Assembly (NCBI GenBank): GCA_016786485.1 | Contig: JAEUWD010000015.1 | Location: 1-60,827 of the forward strand | Length of the DNA stretch: 60,827 nucleotides | Reading direction: 5' to 3' | Source: Bacteriovoracaceae bacterium | Lineage (GTDB): Bacteria; Bdellovibrionota; Bacteriovoracia; Bacteriovoracales; Bacteriovoracaceae | Part shown: piece after piece, positions 53,503 to 60,827 of the stretch | Position numbering within the stretch: position 1 is the stretch's first letter | Layout of the letters: every line of letters begins with the position of its first letter | The notes under the pieces: generated by a model | Told to the model about the DNA's origin: nothing | What the model saw: the letters and a program-made list of their open reading frames with translations, nothing else | Databases searched by the model: none | Program-made: the position numbers and the translations under genes

Positions 53503-55443
53503 ATGAAATCTATCAAGATTTTGGCCCTACTTGTCCTAAGCACTCTTTTAAATTCATGTTTTCAAGAGCCTTACCCTAACCGTCCGTTGAATACCAATCA
53601 AATGATTTCAGATTTTCAGCAGCATCTAACAGACTATGATGTGCATTATGCCTTCACAAAATATAAAGAAACCACTCTCGATTACCGAGCACAAAAACTA
53701 GGCATAGGAGCTGGTTTACTTTTCAAAGGACCAAAAATTGAAGGCGTCCATGACGGTGTCATCAAAGCTTATAAATTTACTGAGCTTAATAAATTAATGA
53801 AGAAAATTATCCGTAGTGGTAAATTAAATAACATTACTTATTCTGCCCTTTTACAAGAATATGTGGCCTCATTTCGTGATGCTCATAACTCATTAGCTTT
53901 CATGCCTAACAATCAGAAGAATGCTTCAAAAATTGCTTACAGTGGAATTTTTGCTGTACGTGAAGGTGAAAATGCCATGGTAGCTGAAATTCATCCCTTG
54001 ATGTCAAAGTCGGCCAGTTTTCCAGTGGTCCCAGGAGACATCATCACTCATGTCGATGGCGTAAAGATTCGCGATTATATTGATAATGAAATGGCACGCT
54101 TTAGAAATCTTGGGAAAGGCGAAGCCAATATGACATTCCTTATGAACGGAATTTTTAACCGCAATTCACTTCAACATGAGTTACCTGCAGTTGGTTCAGA
54201 CATCGTTTTGACAGTTGAAGGTAAAGGCAATGTGACTCTTCCATGGGTTCACCGTGATTATGCTGATTTTGAATATTTACTAAATCAGTTAAAAGAAGAT
54301 CCTTTTGCACTAAAAATTACGGATAAAGTAAGTGGAACATCTTTCGAATTAGTCATGGTTGAAGCTAACGGTCGTCCAAAAAATCTTTTGAAGGCCTTAG
54401 TTGGAACTAATGTTGCAGAAACTGATCTCGATGCACCTCATCTTGCTGAGAATAATTTTTTTGCATTAGCTGATGCTGTTACTTTTTCAGCTAACGCCGA
54501 TAAATACCGTGAGCGTATTCAAGCAACAGGAAAAGAAGTTCTTTTAAATGAAGGTCGTTACATTCCAAGTGATGCTCTTTTCATTGAAGAAGCACAAACT
54601 TATCCAGCTTATGTGACACTAAGAAATAAAAAAATGATGGGCTATATTCATATCGGTACTTTCAGCCCACAAGCTCAAGAAGAGCAAGTCATGGCAGAAC
54701 TCAATGCCACTCTAGCAAGATTCCAAGCTTTGGGTGTCGAAGATATCGTCCTTGATACTTTAGACAATCCAGGTGGTTCATTAAGTTTAGTTATCAATGT
54801 AGCGCAAGCTTTCAATAACGAAAAAAACAAAAATATCGATATGCGCTTTGGTCTTAATGAAAATTGGATGAACGATTTTTTAAAGATGACACAAGCGATT
54901 GGCATGAACTCAGAATCAGAACTTGCTCGTCGAGTTTATGAAGAATTAGAAGCTGATTTCAATAAAGGTTTAAAGCTTTCAAGCAAAGCTTATCCCATTG
55001 AAAGCTTCATGCCATACAGTATTCAACCAAATACTGGTCTACGTAAAAAATTCAATATCATCCTTCTTCAAAGTGAAGGAAATGCTTCATGCGGAGACAT
55101 TCATCCATATATTATGAAAAGAAATGGTCTAGCTGTTCTAGCAGGTTCAGACACGATGGGTGCTGGTGGTAACGTGGTAAAACACTTACAAACAGGTAAC
55201 ACTCATGGTGAAATGCGTATTACTGAGTCGGCCCTTGTCGATGAAATGGGTGGCTTCCTCGAAAACCAAGGTGTTAAAGCCGATGTTGCGATGGATACAA
55301 CTTTTAAAACAAGCGGATACGCGGATTTAATTGAAACTTCATTTGATATGCTTGCTAACCGTCGTTCATTTGCTCAGTTAAGAACAAATGCCATTAAAAA
55401 GTATCAAAAAGAAGTTTGCAATAAATTGTTAAAATTAAAATAG
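53503..55443 (+). CDS. S41-family (C-terminal processing-like) peptidase, lipoprotein
   Basis: A 646-residue lipoprotein (lipobox LNSC, Cys19). A PDZ-like domain is around residues 150-250 (VPGDIITHVDGVKI), and the S41 domain follows with DTLDNPGGSLSLVINVAQAF and the catalytic Ser529 in SEGNASCGD. The usual Ser-Lys context is altered, so the mechanism may follow the tricorn-like branch. It likely cleaves proteins at the cell surface or in the periplasm. GGAGG precedes the ATG, and an intrinsic terminator follows. Confidence 0.82.
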   Translation: MKSIKILALLVLSTLLNSCFQEPYPNRPLNTNQMISDFQQHLTDYDVHYAFTKYKETTLDYRAQKLGIGAGLLFKGPKIEGVHDGVIKAYKFTELNKLMKKIIRSGKLNNITYSALLQEYVASFRDAHNSLAFMPNNQKNASKIAYSGIFAVREGENAMVAEIHPLMSKSASFPVVPGDIITHVDGVKIRDYIDNEMARFRNLGKGEANMTFLMNGIFNRNSLQHELPAVGSDIVLTVEGKGNVTLPWVHRDYADFEYLLNQLKEDPFALKITDKVSGTSFELVMVEANGRPKNLLKALVGTNVAETDLDAPHLAENNFFALADAVTFSANADKYRERIQATGKEVLLNEGRYIPSDALFIEEAQTYPAYVTLRNKKMMGYIHIGTFSPQAQEEQVMAELNATLARFQALGVEDIVLDTLDNPGGSLSLVINVAQAFNNEKNKNIDMRFGLNENWMNDFLKMTQAIGMNSESELARRVYEELEADFNKGLKLSSKAYPIESFMPYSIQPNTGLRKKFNIILLQSEGNASCGDIHPYIMKRNGLAVLAGSDTMGAGGNVVKHLQTGNTHGEMRITESALVDEMGGFLENQGVKADVAMDTTFKTSGYADLIETSFDMLANRRSFAQLRTNAIKKYQKEVCNKLLKLK

Positions 55444-55458
55444 TTTTTTCGTATTAAC

Positions 55459-55487
55459 GAGGGGCCTTTTTAGGCCCCTCTTTTTAT
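55459..55487 (+). terminator. Strong intrinsic terminator between two peptidase genes
   Basis: A perfect 9-bp stem GAGGGGCCT/AGGCCCCTC with a four-T loop (55459-55480) is followed by TTTTTATT. It ends 13 bases before the GTG start of the M16 gene, and no promoter fits in that space. Confidence 0.9.
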
Positions 55488-55499
55488 TGTGAGGTTCAA

Positions 55500-58346
55500 G
55501 TGTTCAAGTTCATTCTCTTCACCTTATTTATTTCTCTCAATATTTATGCTCAAGAACGTGATTGGAAAGTAAAAAAAGAAATCATTAATGATGTTCCAGT
55601 TTATTTAATTAATACTGGTAGCGGTAATCAATACTTTGTAAGCACAGCCGTTAACTACGGCTCAATGAATGATGAACCAACAAGACAAGCTGGACTAGCG
55701 CACTTCTTTGAACATTTTATTCACGACGGAAATCAAGTTTTTCCAAACGCAGCGGCAGTAAAAGCGGAAGAAACTCGTTTAGGTGCAAGCACGAATGCTT
55801 TCACTAGCGCTGATAGAACTTTCTATTTTTTACAAATTCCAAAAGAGAAAATAGAAGGCGCGATGAAATTGCAGGGGGCCATGATGTCAGGCCCAGCTTG
55901 GCTTGAAAGCGAATTCGCACCAGAAATGAAAACGGTGATGGATGAAGCACTCAAGTATCAAAACGGAGAACTTTATTACCAACTTAACAGTGGAATGCAT
56001 TTAAACTTATTACCTGATGGCCACCCTTTTAAAACCTACAATATCGGAACACAAGAACAACTCGCGGCCATGAATATGGATGATGTTAAGGATCTTTATT
56101 ATCGAGAATACACACCGGCCAATACCAACATTATTATTGCCGGGAACTTCTCAGACGAAAACGAAGCACTTGTGGAAAATGTTAAAACTTGGGCCGCCGA
56201 ACACTACCATCTACCGCAATCAGCTAAGCATCCTGGAGATGAGAAATTTACCAAAGCATCAATTCGTTATCGTCCAGTACCAAATTACTATAATGGAAAA
56301 AGCCACCGTCTCGCACTGGAAATGAAAACCAGCACCAATAATCGGCTCTTCCAACTTAATATGCAGTTGAGTCCAAAAATGGCTGGTGCAGACTATAATG
56401 TGATGGAAGTTTTGACTGATTATTTATCACTTAAATTACCTGGTAGTTTTAATTATACTGTCGTTAACGAACTTGAATGGGCCACTAGTGTTGGCTTCGA
56501 CCTTTCTATTATTGGCCAACAACCAGTCATAAAACTCACAGCACAGCTAACACCTGAAGGGGCGCTTAATAAGTACAAGTTAGTCACTTTTTTCTACAAC
56601 ACCCTTAATCGCATCAAAACTGATGGTATCAATAAAGAAGTTTTAGAAATGATCATTAGAAGAAATATCAATTCTTATGCCAAAATTTTTACAGAAGATG
56701 TTGAAACATCCGCATCAACATTTTCTGATTTTATTAAACGCCAAGATGAAGTTATTATGTCTTTAGATTTCGAAAAAGCTTTTGGCAAAATTTCCTCAAA
56801 TGACGTACAGAATGTTATTCGTTTCTTCAATCCTGAGCAAACGCTAGTTGGTTACATTGGGCCTGAAGTTGTCGCAACTAAACCTGGATTAGTTTTTAAA
56901 GAACCGGCAAACTTAGTATCGATAGAAACAGAACAAGAAAAATGGCAGCAAGCTTTTAATCAAGGTATTAACTTCTTAGATGATAAATACTACCAGCCAA
57001 TTCTTCGAAAAATTCCTTATATTTCACGCGAAAGTGTTCTTGGTGTAAAAGGCCAACCACAAATTAGACAAGAAGCTAATACACGTTTGATTTATCGCCA
57101 AAGCGATCTTTCTACTGACAGTGCCATTAGAATAAAATTAACAAATCGTAGACTTAAAATCGAAGAATATGTTGCTAAAACTATTTTTGCCCATGCCTTT
57201 CAACGTGCGATTGCTCCAGAAATATCTTACGTTTCAGCTGATACGGTTCACATGGGTATGAATACTGATGTGCTGAATACTTTTTTTGAGCTTGAAGGAA
57301 ATTCCTTGGCGATTCAAGATCTAACTCATTGGTTAATTAATCGCTTTGAAGACTTCACGCTGACTGACAAACAACTTGAACAAATTATTACTCGTATAAA
57401 GGCCATGGCCGCCAGTGAGAAACGCGGCATGACCGCGAGCCAAGCTGTAAAGGCTTATCAGTATAACCAATTTAAAGACCGTTACATGACGACACACTTT
57501 TTACCATATTTAGAAAATATGACTGCTGCTAAAATTAATGCCGTTGTAAAAGAAAGTATTTACTCTAATGTGGACGTTAATGTTATGGCATGGGGTGATT
57601 TCTCAGATATGGAAATGACAGGTCTTAATCAATTCGTCATGCATACCTATACCTCTGGACTAGAAGAAGTGCAACGTAATGAACTAAAAAATCTACTCGT
57701 CGAATTCGGTAAAAATGAAACATACTATTATCCACTAGCTGAAAATGCTTCTCCAGCTGACTATGGCTTCACTCGAATTTTTGCGGCCCCAAGTCATGCC
57801 AACAAACAAGACTTTATCGCTTCTATCGTACTATCAGGTCTGCTAGCAGATCAGCTTTACGAGGAAAATCGCCAGATAAAAGGTCTTGGTTATGTTCAAG
57901 GCGCAAGCTTTGGTTCAGGTACCAGACATGAACCAGGTCGCTTTCTACTCTACGGACAAACTGAAACATTAGAAAATCTCGCATCATTAAAAGATGGGAT
58001 TGATGTGGTGTTAAAAGTTTATCAAGACAAAACACTTAAAATCGACGTTTTTGAGAGTCAACGCTTCTCAGTGCTTAGTACTTTTGAGCAGCAAGTGACG
58101 ACCGCAGGTGAAGAATTAAACCGCATGACAAATATGTATATGCAGACAGGTGAAATTGGTTACCGCGATGAACTTGTAAAAGCGTTAAAAGAATTAAAAA
58201 TTGAAGACATCTATGCTTTAGCAGATAAATATCTTTTACAACCAAAAACTGAAGGGAAATATATCGATTTCATTGCAACACGAAGTGAAAACATCCCTAA
58301 AGATGCGAAGTTATTTGATTGTAATAAATTTCTAAAACCAGAGTGA
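55500..58346 (+). CDS. M16 (insulinase/pitrilysin)-family zinc peptidase
   Basis: A 948-residue secreted protein (signal peptide ending IYAQE). The inverted zinc motif H68-x-x-E71-H72 lies in GLAHFFEHFIHDG, with the downstream glutamate region MKTVMDEALKYQNGEL. A second, inactive M16 half forms the rest, as in two-domain single-chain members. It degrades peptides in a closed chamber. The GTG start has GAGG upstream. Its transcription must pass or begin before the terminator at 55459-55487. Confidence 0.88.
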   Translation: MFKFILFTLFISLNIYAQERDWKVKKEIINDVPVYLINTGSGNQYFVSTAVNYGSMNDEPTRQAGLAHFFEHFIHDGNQVFPNAAAVKAEETRLGASTNAFTSADRTFYFLQIPKEKIEGAMKLQGAMMSGPAWLESEFAPEMKTVMDEALKYQNGELYYQLNSGMHLNLLPDGHPFKTYNIGTQEQLAAMNMDDVKDLYYREYTPANTNIIIAGNFSDENEALVENVKTWAAEHYHLPQSAKHPGDEKFTKASIRYRPVPNYYNGKSHRLALEMKTSTNNRLFQLNMQLSPKMAGADYNVMEVLTDYLSLKLPGSFNYTVVNELEWATSVGFDLSIIGQQPVIKLTAQLTPEGALNKYKLVTFFYNTLNRIKTDGINKEVLEMIIRRNINSYAKIFTEDVETSASTFSDFIKRQDEVIMSLDFEKAFGKISSNDVQNVIRFFNPEQTLVGYIGPEVVATKPGLVFKEPANLVSIETEQEKWQQAFNQGINFLDDKYYQPILRKIPYISRESVLGVKGQPQIRQEANTRLIYRQSDLSTDSAIRIKLTNRRLKIEEYVAKTIFAHAFQRAIAPEISYVSADTVHMGMNTDVLNTFFELEGNSLAIQDLTHWLINRFEDFTLTDKQLEQIITRIKAMAASEKRGMTASQAVKAYQYNQFKDRYMTTHFLPYLENMTAAKINAVVKESIYSNVDVNVMAWGDFSDMEMTGLNQFVMHTYTSGLEEVQRNELKNLLVEFGKNETYYYPLAENASPADYGFTRIFAAPSHANKQDFIASIVLSGLLADQLYEENRQIKGLGYVQGASFGSGTRHEPGRFLLYGQTETLENLASLKDGIDVVLKVYQDKTLKIDVFESQRFSVLSTFEQQVTTAGEELNRMTNMYMQTGEIGYRDELVKALKELKIEDIYALADKYLLQPKTEGKYIDFIATRSENIPKDAKLFDCNKFLKPE

Positions 58347-58350
58347 TCAT

Positions 58351-58419
58351 ATGACAAAATCTTCAAAAGCGACTTATATGGGTGAAAAATTAGGTTGCAC
58401 ACTTACAAAGTCTGAATAA
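58351..58419 (+). other. Possible 22-residue leader ORF between the M16 and endonuclease genes
   Basis: An ATG four bases after the M16 stop opens a 22-codon frame (MTKSSKATYMGEKLGCTLTKSE) that ends TAATG, the last A being the first base of the next gene's ATG. It may couple translation of the two genes. No good Shine-Dalgarno precedes it, so it might be chance. Confidence 0.3.
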
Positions 58420-59306
58420 TGATATCTGCTATGAAAATACTATTATTTGTTTTATTCGTTTCCCAGGCTTACGCCCAATCTTATTACTCAGAAGAATTTT
58501 TAAATTCAAAGCATGCTTTAAACGAAGCTGAATTAAAAAGCGCTCTTTATAAAATCGTATCGAAAAATCATAAGACGACAGAATACAAAGAGGCGCGTAA
58601 GTATCTTTTTGGCCAACTTCATCTTATCACTAACGGAAAAAGACTTTATAAACGTTTAACGAAAGCCGAAGGTTCTGGAAAAACTTTTACTATCTTTGAT
58701 GTCTATTTAGGACGAGAACTTACGGACAAAGATTTTAAAACTGGCAAAGGTCCGACGCCATTTTATATCAATGAAGATGGAACAACGCCTGAGCAGGAAA
58801 AACCAGATCCTGAGCATACAATCATTAATACCGAACACACATGGCCAAAATCGCGTTTTAGCACGAAACATTCTCATGCGACACAGGAAGGAGATCTTCA
58901 TCACCTCTTCCCGACTGACGCCAGACTTAATGCTATTCGTTCAAGCCACCGTTTTGGAATGATTCAAAATCCTGAAGAAAATGTTGGTAACGCTTTTTTA
59001 GAAGGAGCTGAGTATCAGCGTGATGCAAGTGTGACTGACGAAAATGGTATGGCCTATAAAGACCATAATAATAAGTATTTTGAACCTTCTTACGAAGCAC
59101 ATCGTGGTAATATCGCACGTGCCCTTTTTTATTTTTCAGTTCGTTATGAATTAAATATTGATCCAGTTGAAGAAATCTTTTTAACTCTATGGAATTTAGA
59201 AGATCCGGTGGATGAAGACGAAACACTTCGCAATGAAGCCATATACAAGATTCAGAATAATCGAAATCCATTCATAGATTATCCTGAACTTGTTTTGCAA
59301 TATTAA
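58419..59306 (+). CDS. Secreted endonuclease I (EndA/NucM family)
   Basis: A 295-residue nuclease with a signal peptide (LLFVLFVSQAYAQ). The beta-beta-metal core is seen as NTEHTWPKSRF, then GDLHHLFPTDARLNAIRSSHRFG, with catalytic His and metal-binding residues in place. It would cut DNA and RNA non-specifically outside the cytoplasm. The ATG at 58419 overlaps the preceding 22-codon frame; the ATG at 58431, giving MKILLFV, is an equally good start for the signal peptide. Confidence 0.92.
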   Translation: MISAMKILLFVLFVSQAYAQSYYSEEFLNSKHALNEAELKSALYKIVSKNHKTTEYKEARKYLFGQLHLITNGKRLYKRLTKAEGSGKTFTIFDVYLGRELTDKDFKTGKGPTPFYINEDGTTPEQEKPDPEHTIINTEHTWPKSRFSTKHSHATQEGDLHHLFPTDARLNAIRSSHRFGMIQNPEENVGNAFLEGAEYQRDASVTDENGMAYKDHNNKYFEPSYEAHRGNIARALFYFSVRYELNIDPVEEIFLTLWNLEDPVDEDETLRNEAIYKIQNNRNPFIDYPELVLQY

Positions 59307-59307
59307 G

Positions 59308-60042
59308 ATGTCAACAAAGTCAGAAATATCCTACCGTGAACATTGTTTTAAGTGTATGCGCCCTCAAAAAGCGTGTTTCTGTGCGGAGATAAAACCTTTT
59401 GCAACCGAAGCCGAATTTTGTCTGCTCATGCATCCAATGGAAGCTAAATTATCTCATATAGGCACCGGACGTTTGGCCAAAGTTGCGCTTAAAAACAGTC
59501 GAATTATTGTGGGTGAAAGCTTCGATGACAATCTTGAGGTTCAAAAACTTATTCATTCGGAAGAATATTTCCCTGTTCTTTTATATCCAGGTAAAACGGC
59601 GATCAATATCTCCAAAGATGTATTACCCATGGATTATTTTCAGCAGAAAAAACCCCTTTTTTTCATTCTTGATGGAACCTGGCCATGTGCTAAAAAGATG
59701 ATGAAACTCAGCCGTACTTTGCATACGCTTCCAAGAGTGAGCTTTGAAACAGAAACCGTATCCCAATATCATATTCGCCAGCAGCCTGCTAAATTCTGTC
59801 TCTCGACTATCGAATCCATCTATCAAGTGCTTTCGATTCTCGAAAAACAAGGTCGCGAAAAAGTCACACCTCAAAAGGAAACTCTTCTTTTTTGCTTAAG
59901 CAAAATGGTTGAATTCCAAATAAAATGCGCGAGTGACCCTAATCTTCAAAGTTATCGCGGAAAAATTAAGCCATATTCTAAGGTGGAAGACCGTAAGATC
60001 TCCAAAAAATGGACCAAACACAAGATTTGTTACGAGGGTTAA
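59308..60042 (+). CDS. DTW-domain protein (TapT-like tRNA-uridine aminocarboxypropyltransferase)
   Basis: A 244-residue protein. A cysteine cluster (C13-x2-C16 ... C23-x-C25) is followed by LLMHPMEAKLSHIGTGRLA and the family signature LDGTW at 121-125 (DTW family motif in its DGTW form), then KFCLSTIESI. The family adds a 3-amino-3-carboxypropyl group from S-adenosylmethionine to tRNA uridine. The ATG at 59308 is chosen; a TTG 18 bases earlier is inside endA. One base separates it from the endonuclease stop. Confidence 0.86.
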   Translation: MSTKSEISYREHCFKCMRPQKACFCAEIKPFATEAEFCLLMHPMEAKLSHIGTGRLAKVALKNSRIIVGESFDDNLEVQKLIHSEEYFPVLLYPGKTAINISKDVLPMDYFQQKKPLFFILDGTWPCAKKMMKLSRTLHTLPRVSFETETVSQYHIRQQPAKFCLSTIESIYQVLSILEKQGREKVTPQKETLLFCLSKMVEFQIKCASDPNLQSYRGKIKPYSKVEDRKISKKWTKHKICYEG

Positions 60043-60046
60043 GAAA

Positions 60047-60827
60047 CTACTCTAAATAGATTGTCTCATAGAGATGTCGTGATAAGTCAGCTTCGGGTAC
60101 CCAGATATGACCCTTATCACACTTGTGATGAGGATAATTCGTACAGCCTTCGCCCCAACTATTACGTAAAATATATTCGCAACGATTGGCCGTATCATTA
60201 AATTGCCGTCCAACAATTGTGAGATAATGAGTGGGATATAGTTTACGGGGGCGTGGAACATCATCTTCAAAGATTCTACTTACATTGACCGCGGCCAAAA
60301 TAATTTCGCCTGACTCTAGTGCCTTGTCGATATTTTTTTGATCGTCAAAAAATTCATTATTGTTCAAATATATTTTTTTTCTAAAACTATAAGGAACTTC
60401 CTCTCTCACACTTTTGCAATTCTGCTCCACCAAGTTGTCATAAACATTATCTTTGCGACTGCGAATAACCGTTCTTAAATAATCATACTGACTTAAATGT
60501 GGAAATGAATTCTCCCAAGATGCCGGTGGTGAACAAGCATATTTTTCCATATCAAACTTTGTCCCTTGAGCCTGAACTTCCCCTACTAATTTCTCTGCTT
60601 CAGTCATAATCGAGCGGATATCCATGTTAACGGTCGGCAGATCCTTTTCTAAACAAACACCACGGTCCATAACAGCATTAAATAAGATTGAACCATAGGC
60701 CGGAATATCTTCTAAGAATTCTGATTCTGAAATTTTAAAATTATGTTGTATGTCACCTGCAATTCTTTCGAAATAAGTGTTTGCAATATCTGCCGCTGAA
60801 ACTTTTTTCTTAAGCTTATGGGAAATC
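60047..60827 (-). CDS. Papain-family (C1A) cysteine protease, partial (N-terminal part off the right edge)
   Basis: The frame is open from the right edge to a stop at 60047-60049, 259 residues in view. The C1A catalytic histidine lies in THYLTIVG and the asparagine in LRNSWGEGC; PAYGSILFNAVMDRGVCLEKDLP matches the papain segment after the catalytic cysteine. The nucleophile cysteine itself must be beyond the edge. An ATG at 60668-60670 is inside the frame and is not the start. It is probably exported, by analogy, but the signal is not in view. Confidence 0.8.
   Translation of the reverse strand, partial: ISHKLKKKVSAADIANTYFERIAGDIQHNFKISESEFLEDIPAYGSILFNAVMDRGVCLEKDLPTVNMDIRSIMTEAEKLVGEVQAQGTKFDMEKYACSPPASWENSFPHLSQYDYLRTVIRSRKDNVYDNLVEQNCKSVREEVPYSFRKKIYLNNNEFFDDQKNIDKALESGEIILAAVNVSRIFEDDVPRPRKLYPTHYLTIVGRQFNDTANRCEYILRNSWGEGCTNYPHHKCDKGHIWVPEADLSRHLYETIYLE

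Noticed and set aside
1-60827. tRNA, rRNA, CRISPR arrays, prophage or insertion sequences
   Set aside because: Looked for repeated spacers, transposase or phage structural genes and cloverleaf-like stretches; none was convincing.

Overview
The window is an AT-rich, gene-dense bacterial chromosome segment with no rRNA, tRNA, CRISPR array or insertion sequence that I can see. The overall character fits the Bdellovibrionota, most likely the Bacteriovoracia side. The grounds are a bacterial histone, many secreted proteases, nucleases and lipoproteins, a 2-oxoglutarate dehydrogenase TCA block, and many secreted proteins I cannot assign. The lineage is an inference; no marker gene was searched.

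Left part (1-7260, minus strand): one tightly packed operon reading FabF-type ketosynthase, acyl carrier protein, FAD oxidoreductase of the CrtI/retinol-saturase type, OleA, OleB, OleC, OleD. OleD runs off the left edge. OleABCD make long-chain olefins by head-to-head condensation. Here the pathway carries its own ketosynthase, carrier protein and redox enzyme, which suggests a special, perhaps polyunsaturated, acyl precursor. Divergent from it is a histone of two fused, internally repeated histone folds (7437-7829), followed by a 50-residue membrane peptide.

8025-20940 holds transport genes (DUF819, OPT) and then envelope or secreted proteins: a possible permuted NlpC-like protein, beta-barrels, an MltD-like lytic transglycosylase, a trypsin-like protease, an endonuclease/phosphatase-fold protein and an M14-type peptidase. 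20941-30803 is mainly central metabolism: aconitase and the sucA-sucB-lpd operon, with an MscS channel and two small genes between. 30958-38347 is mixed: a LON-domain protein, an HNH nuclease, a ribbon-helix-helix/PIN toxin-antitoxin pair in an AT-rich patch, an esterase, an EamA transporter, a pseudo-receiver and YceI.

38503-46555 contains a diheme cytochrome, glutamine-dependent NAD synthetase overlapping an AlkB-like dioxygenase, a DUF805 protein, transketolase with a small upstream gene, a TetR regulator and a CheY-like receiver. 46142-51595 looks like one operon: a secreted phospholipase-D-fold protein, an RlmM-like methyltransferase, a zincin peptidase, a Ddl-like ATP-grasp ligase, a YkgJ cysteine-cluster protein and the receiver. 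The right end has adenosine deaminase, a small repeat-bearing secreted peptide, S41 and M16 peptidases, endonuclease I, a DTW-domain protein and the C-terminal part of a papain-like protease.

Three features run through the whole window. Convergent genes very often interlock at a shared 4-bp stop sequence, usually TTAA. Several genes without a Shine-Dalgarno sequence have a promoter -10 box only 5-9 bases before the start codon, which predicts leaderless or nearly leaderless mRNAs. Palindromic operator candidates sit between the -35 and -10 boxes of likely autoregulated genes. No gene-free stretch exceeds 300 bases.
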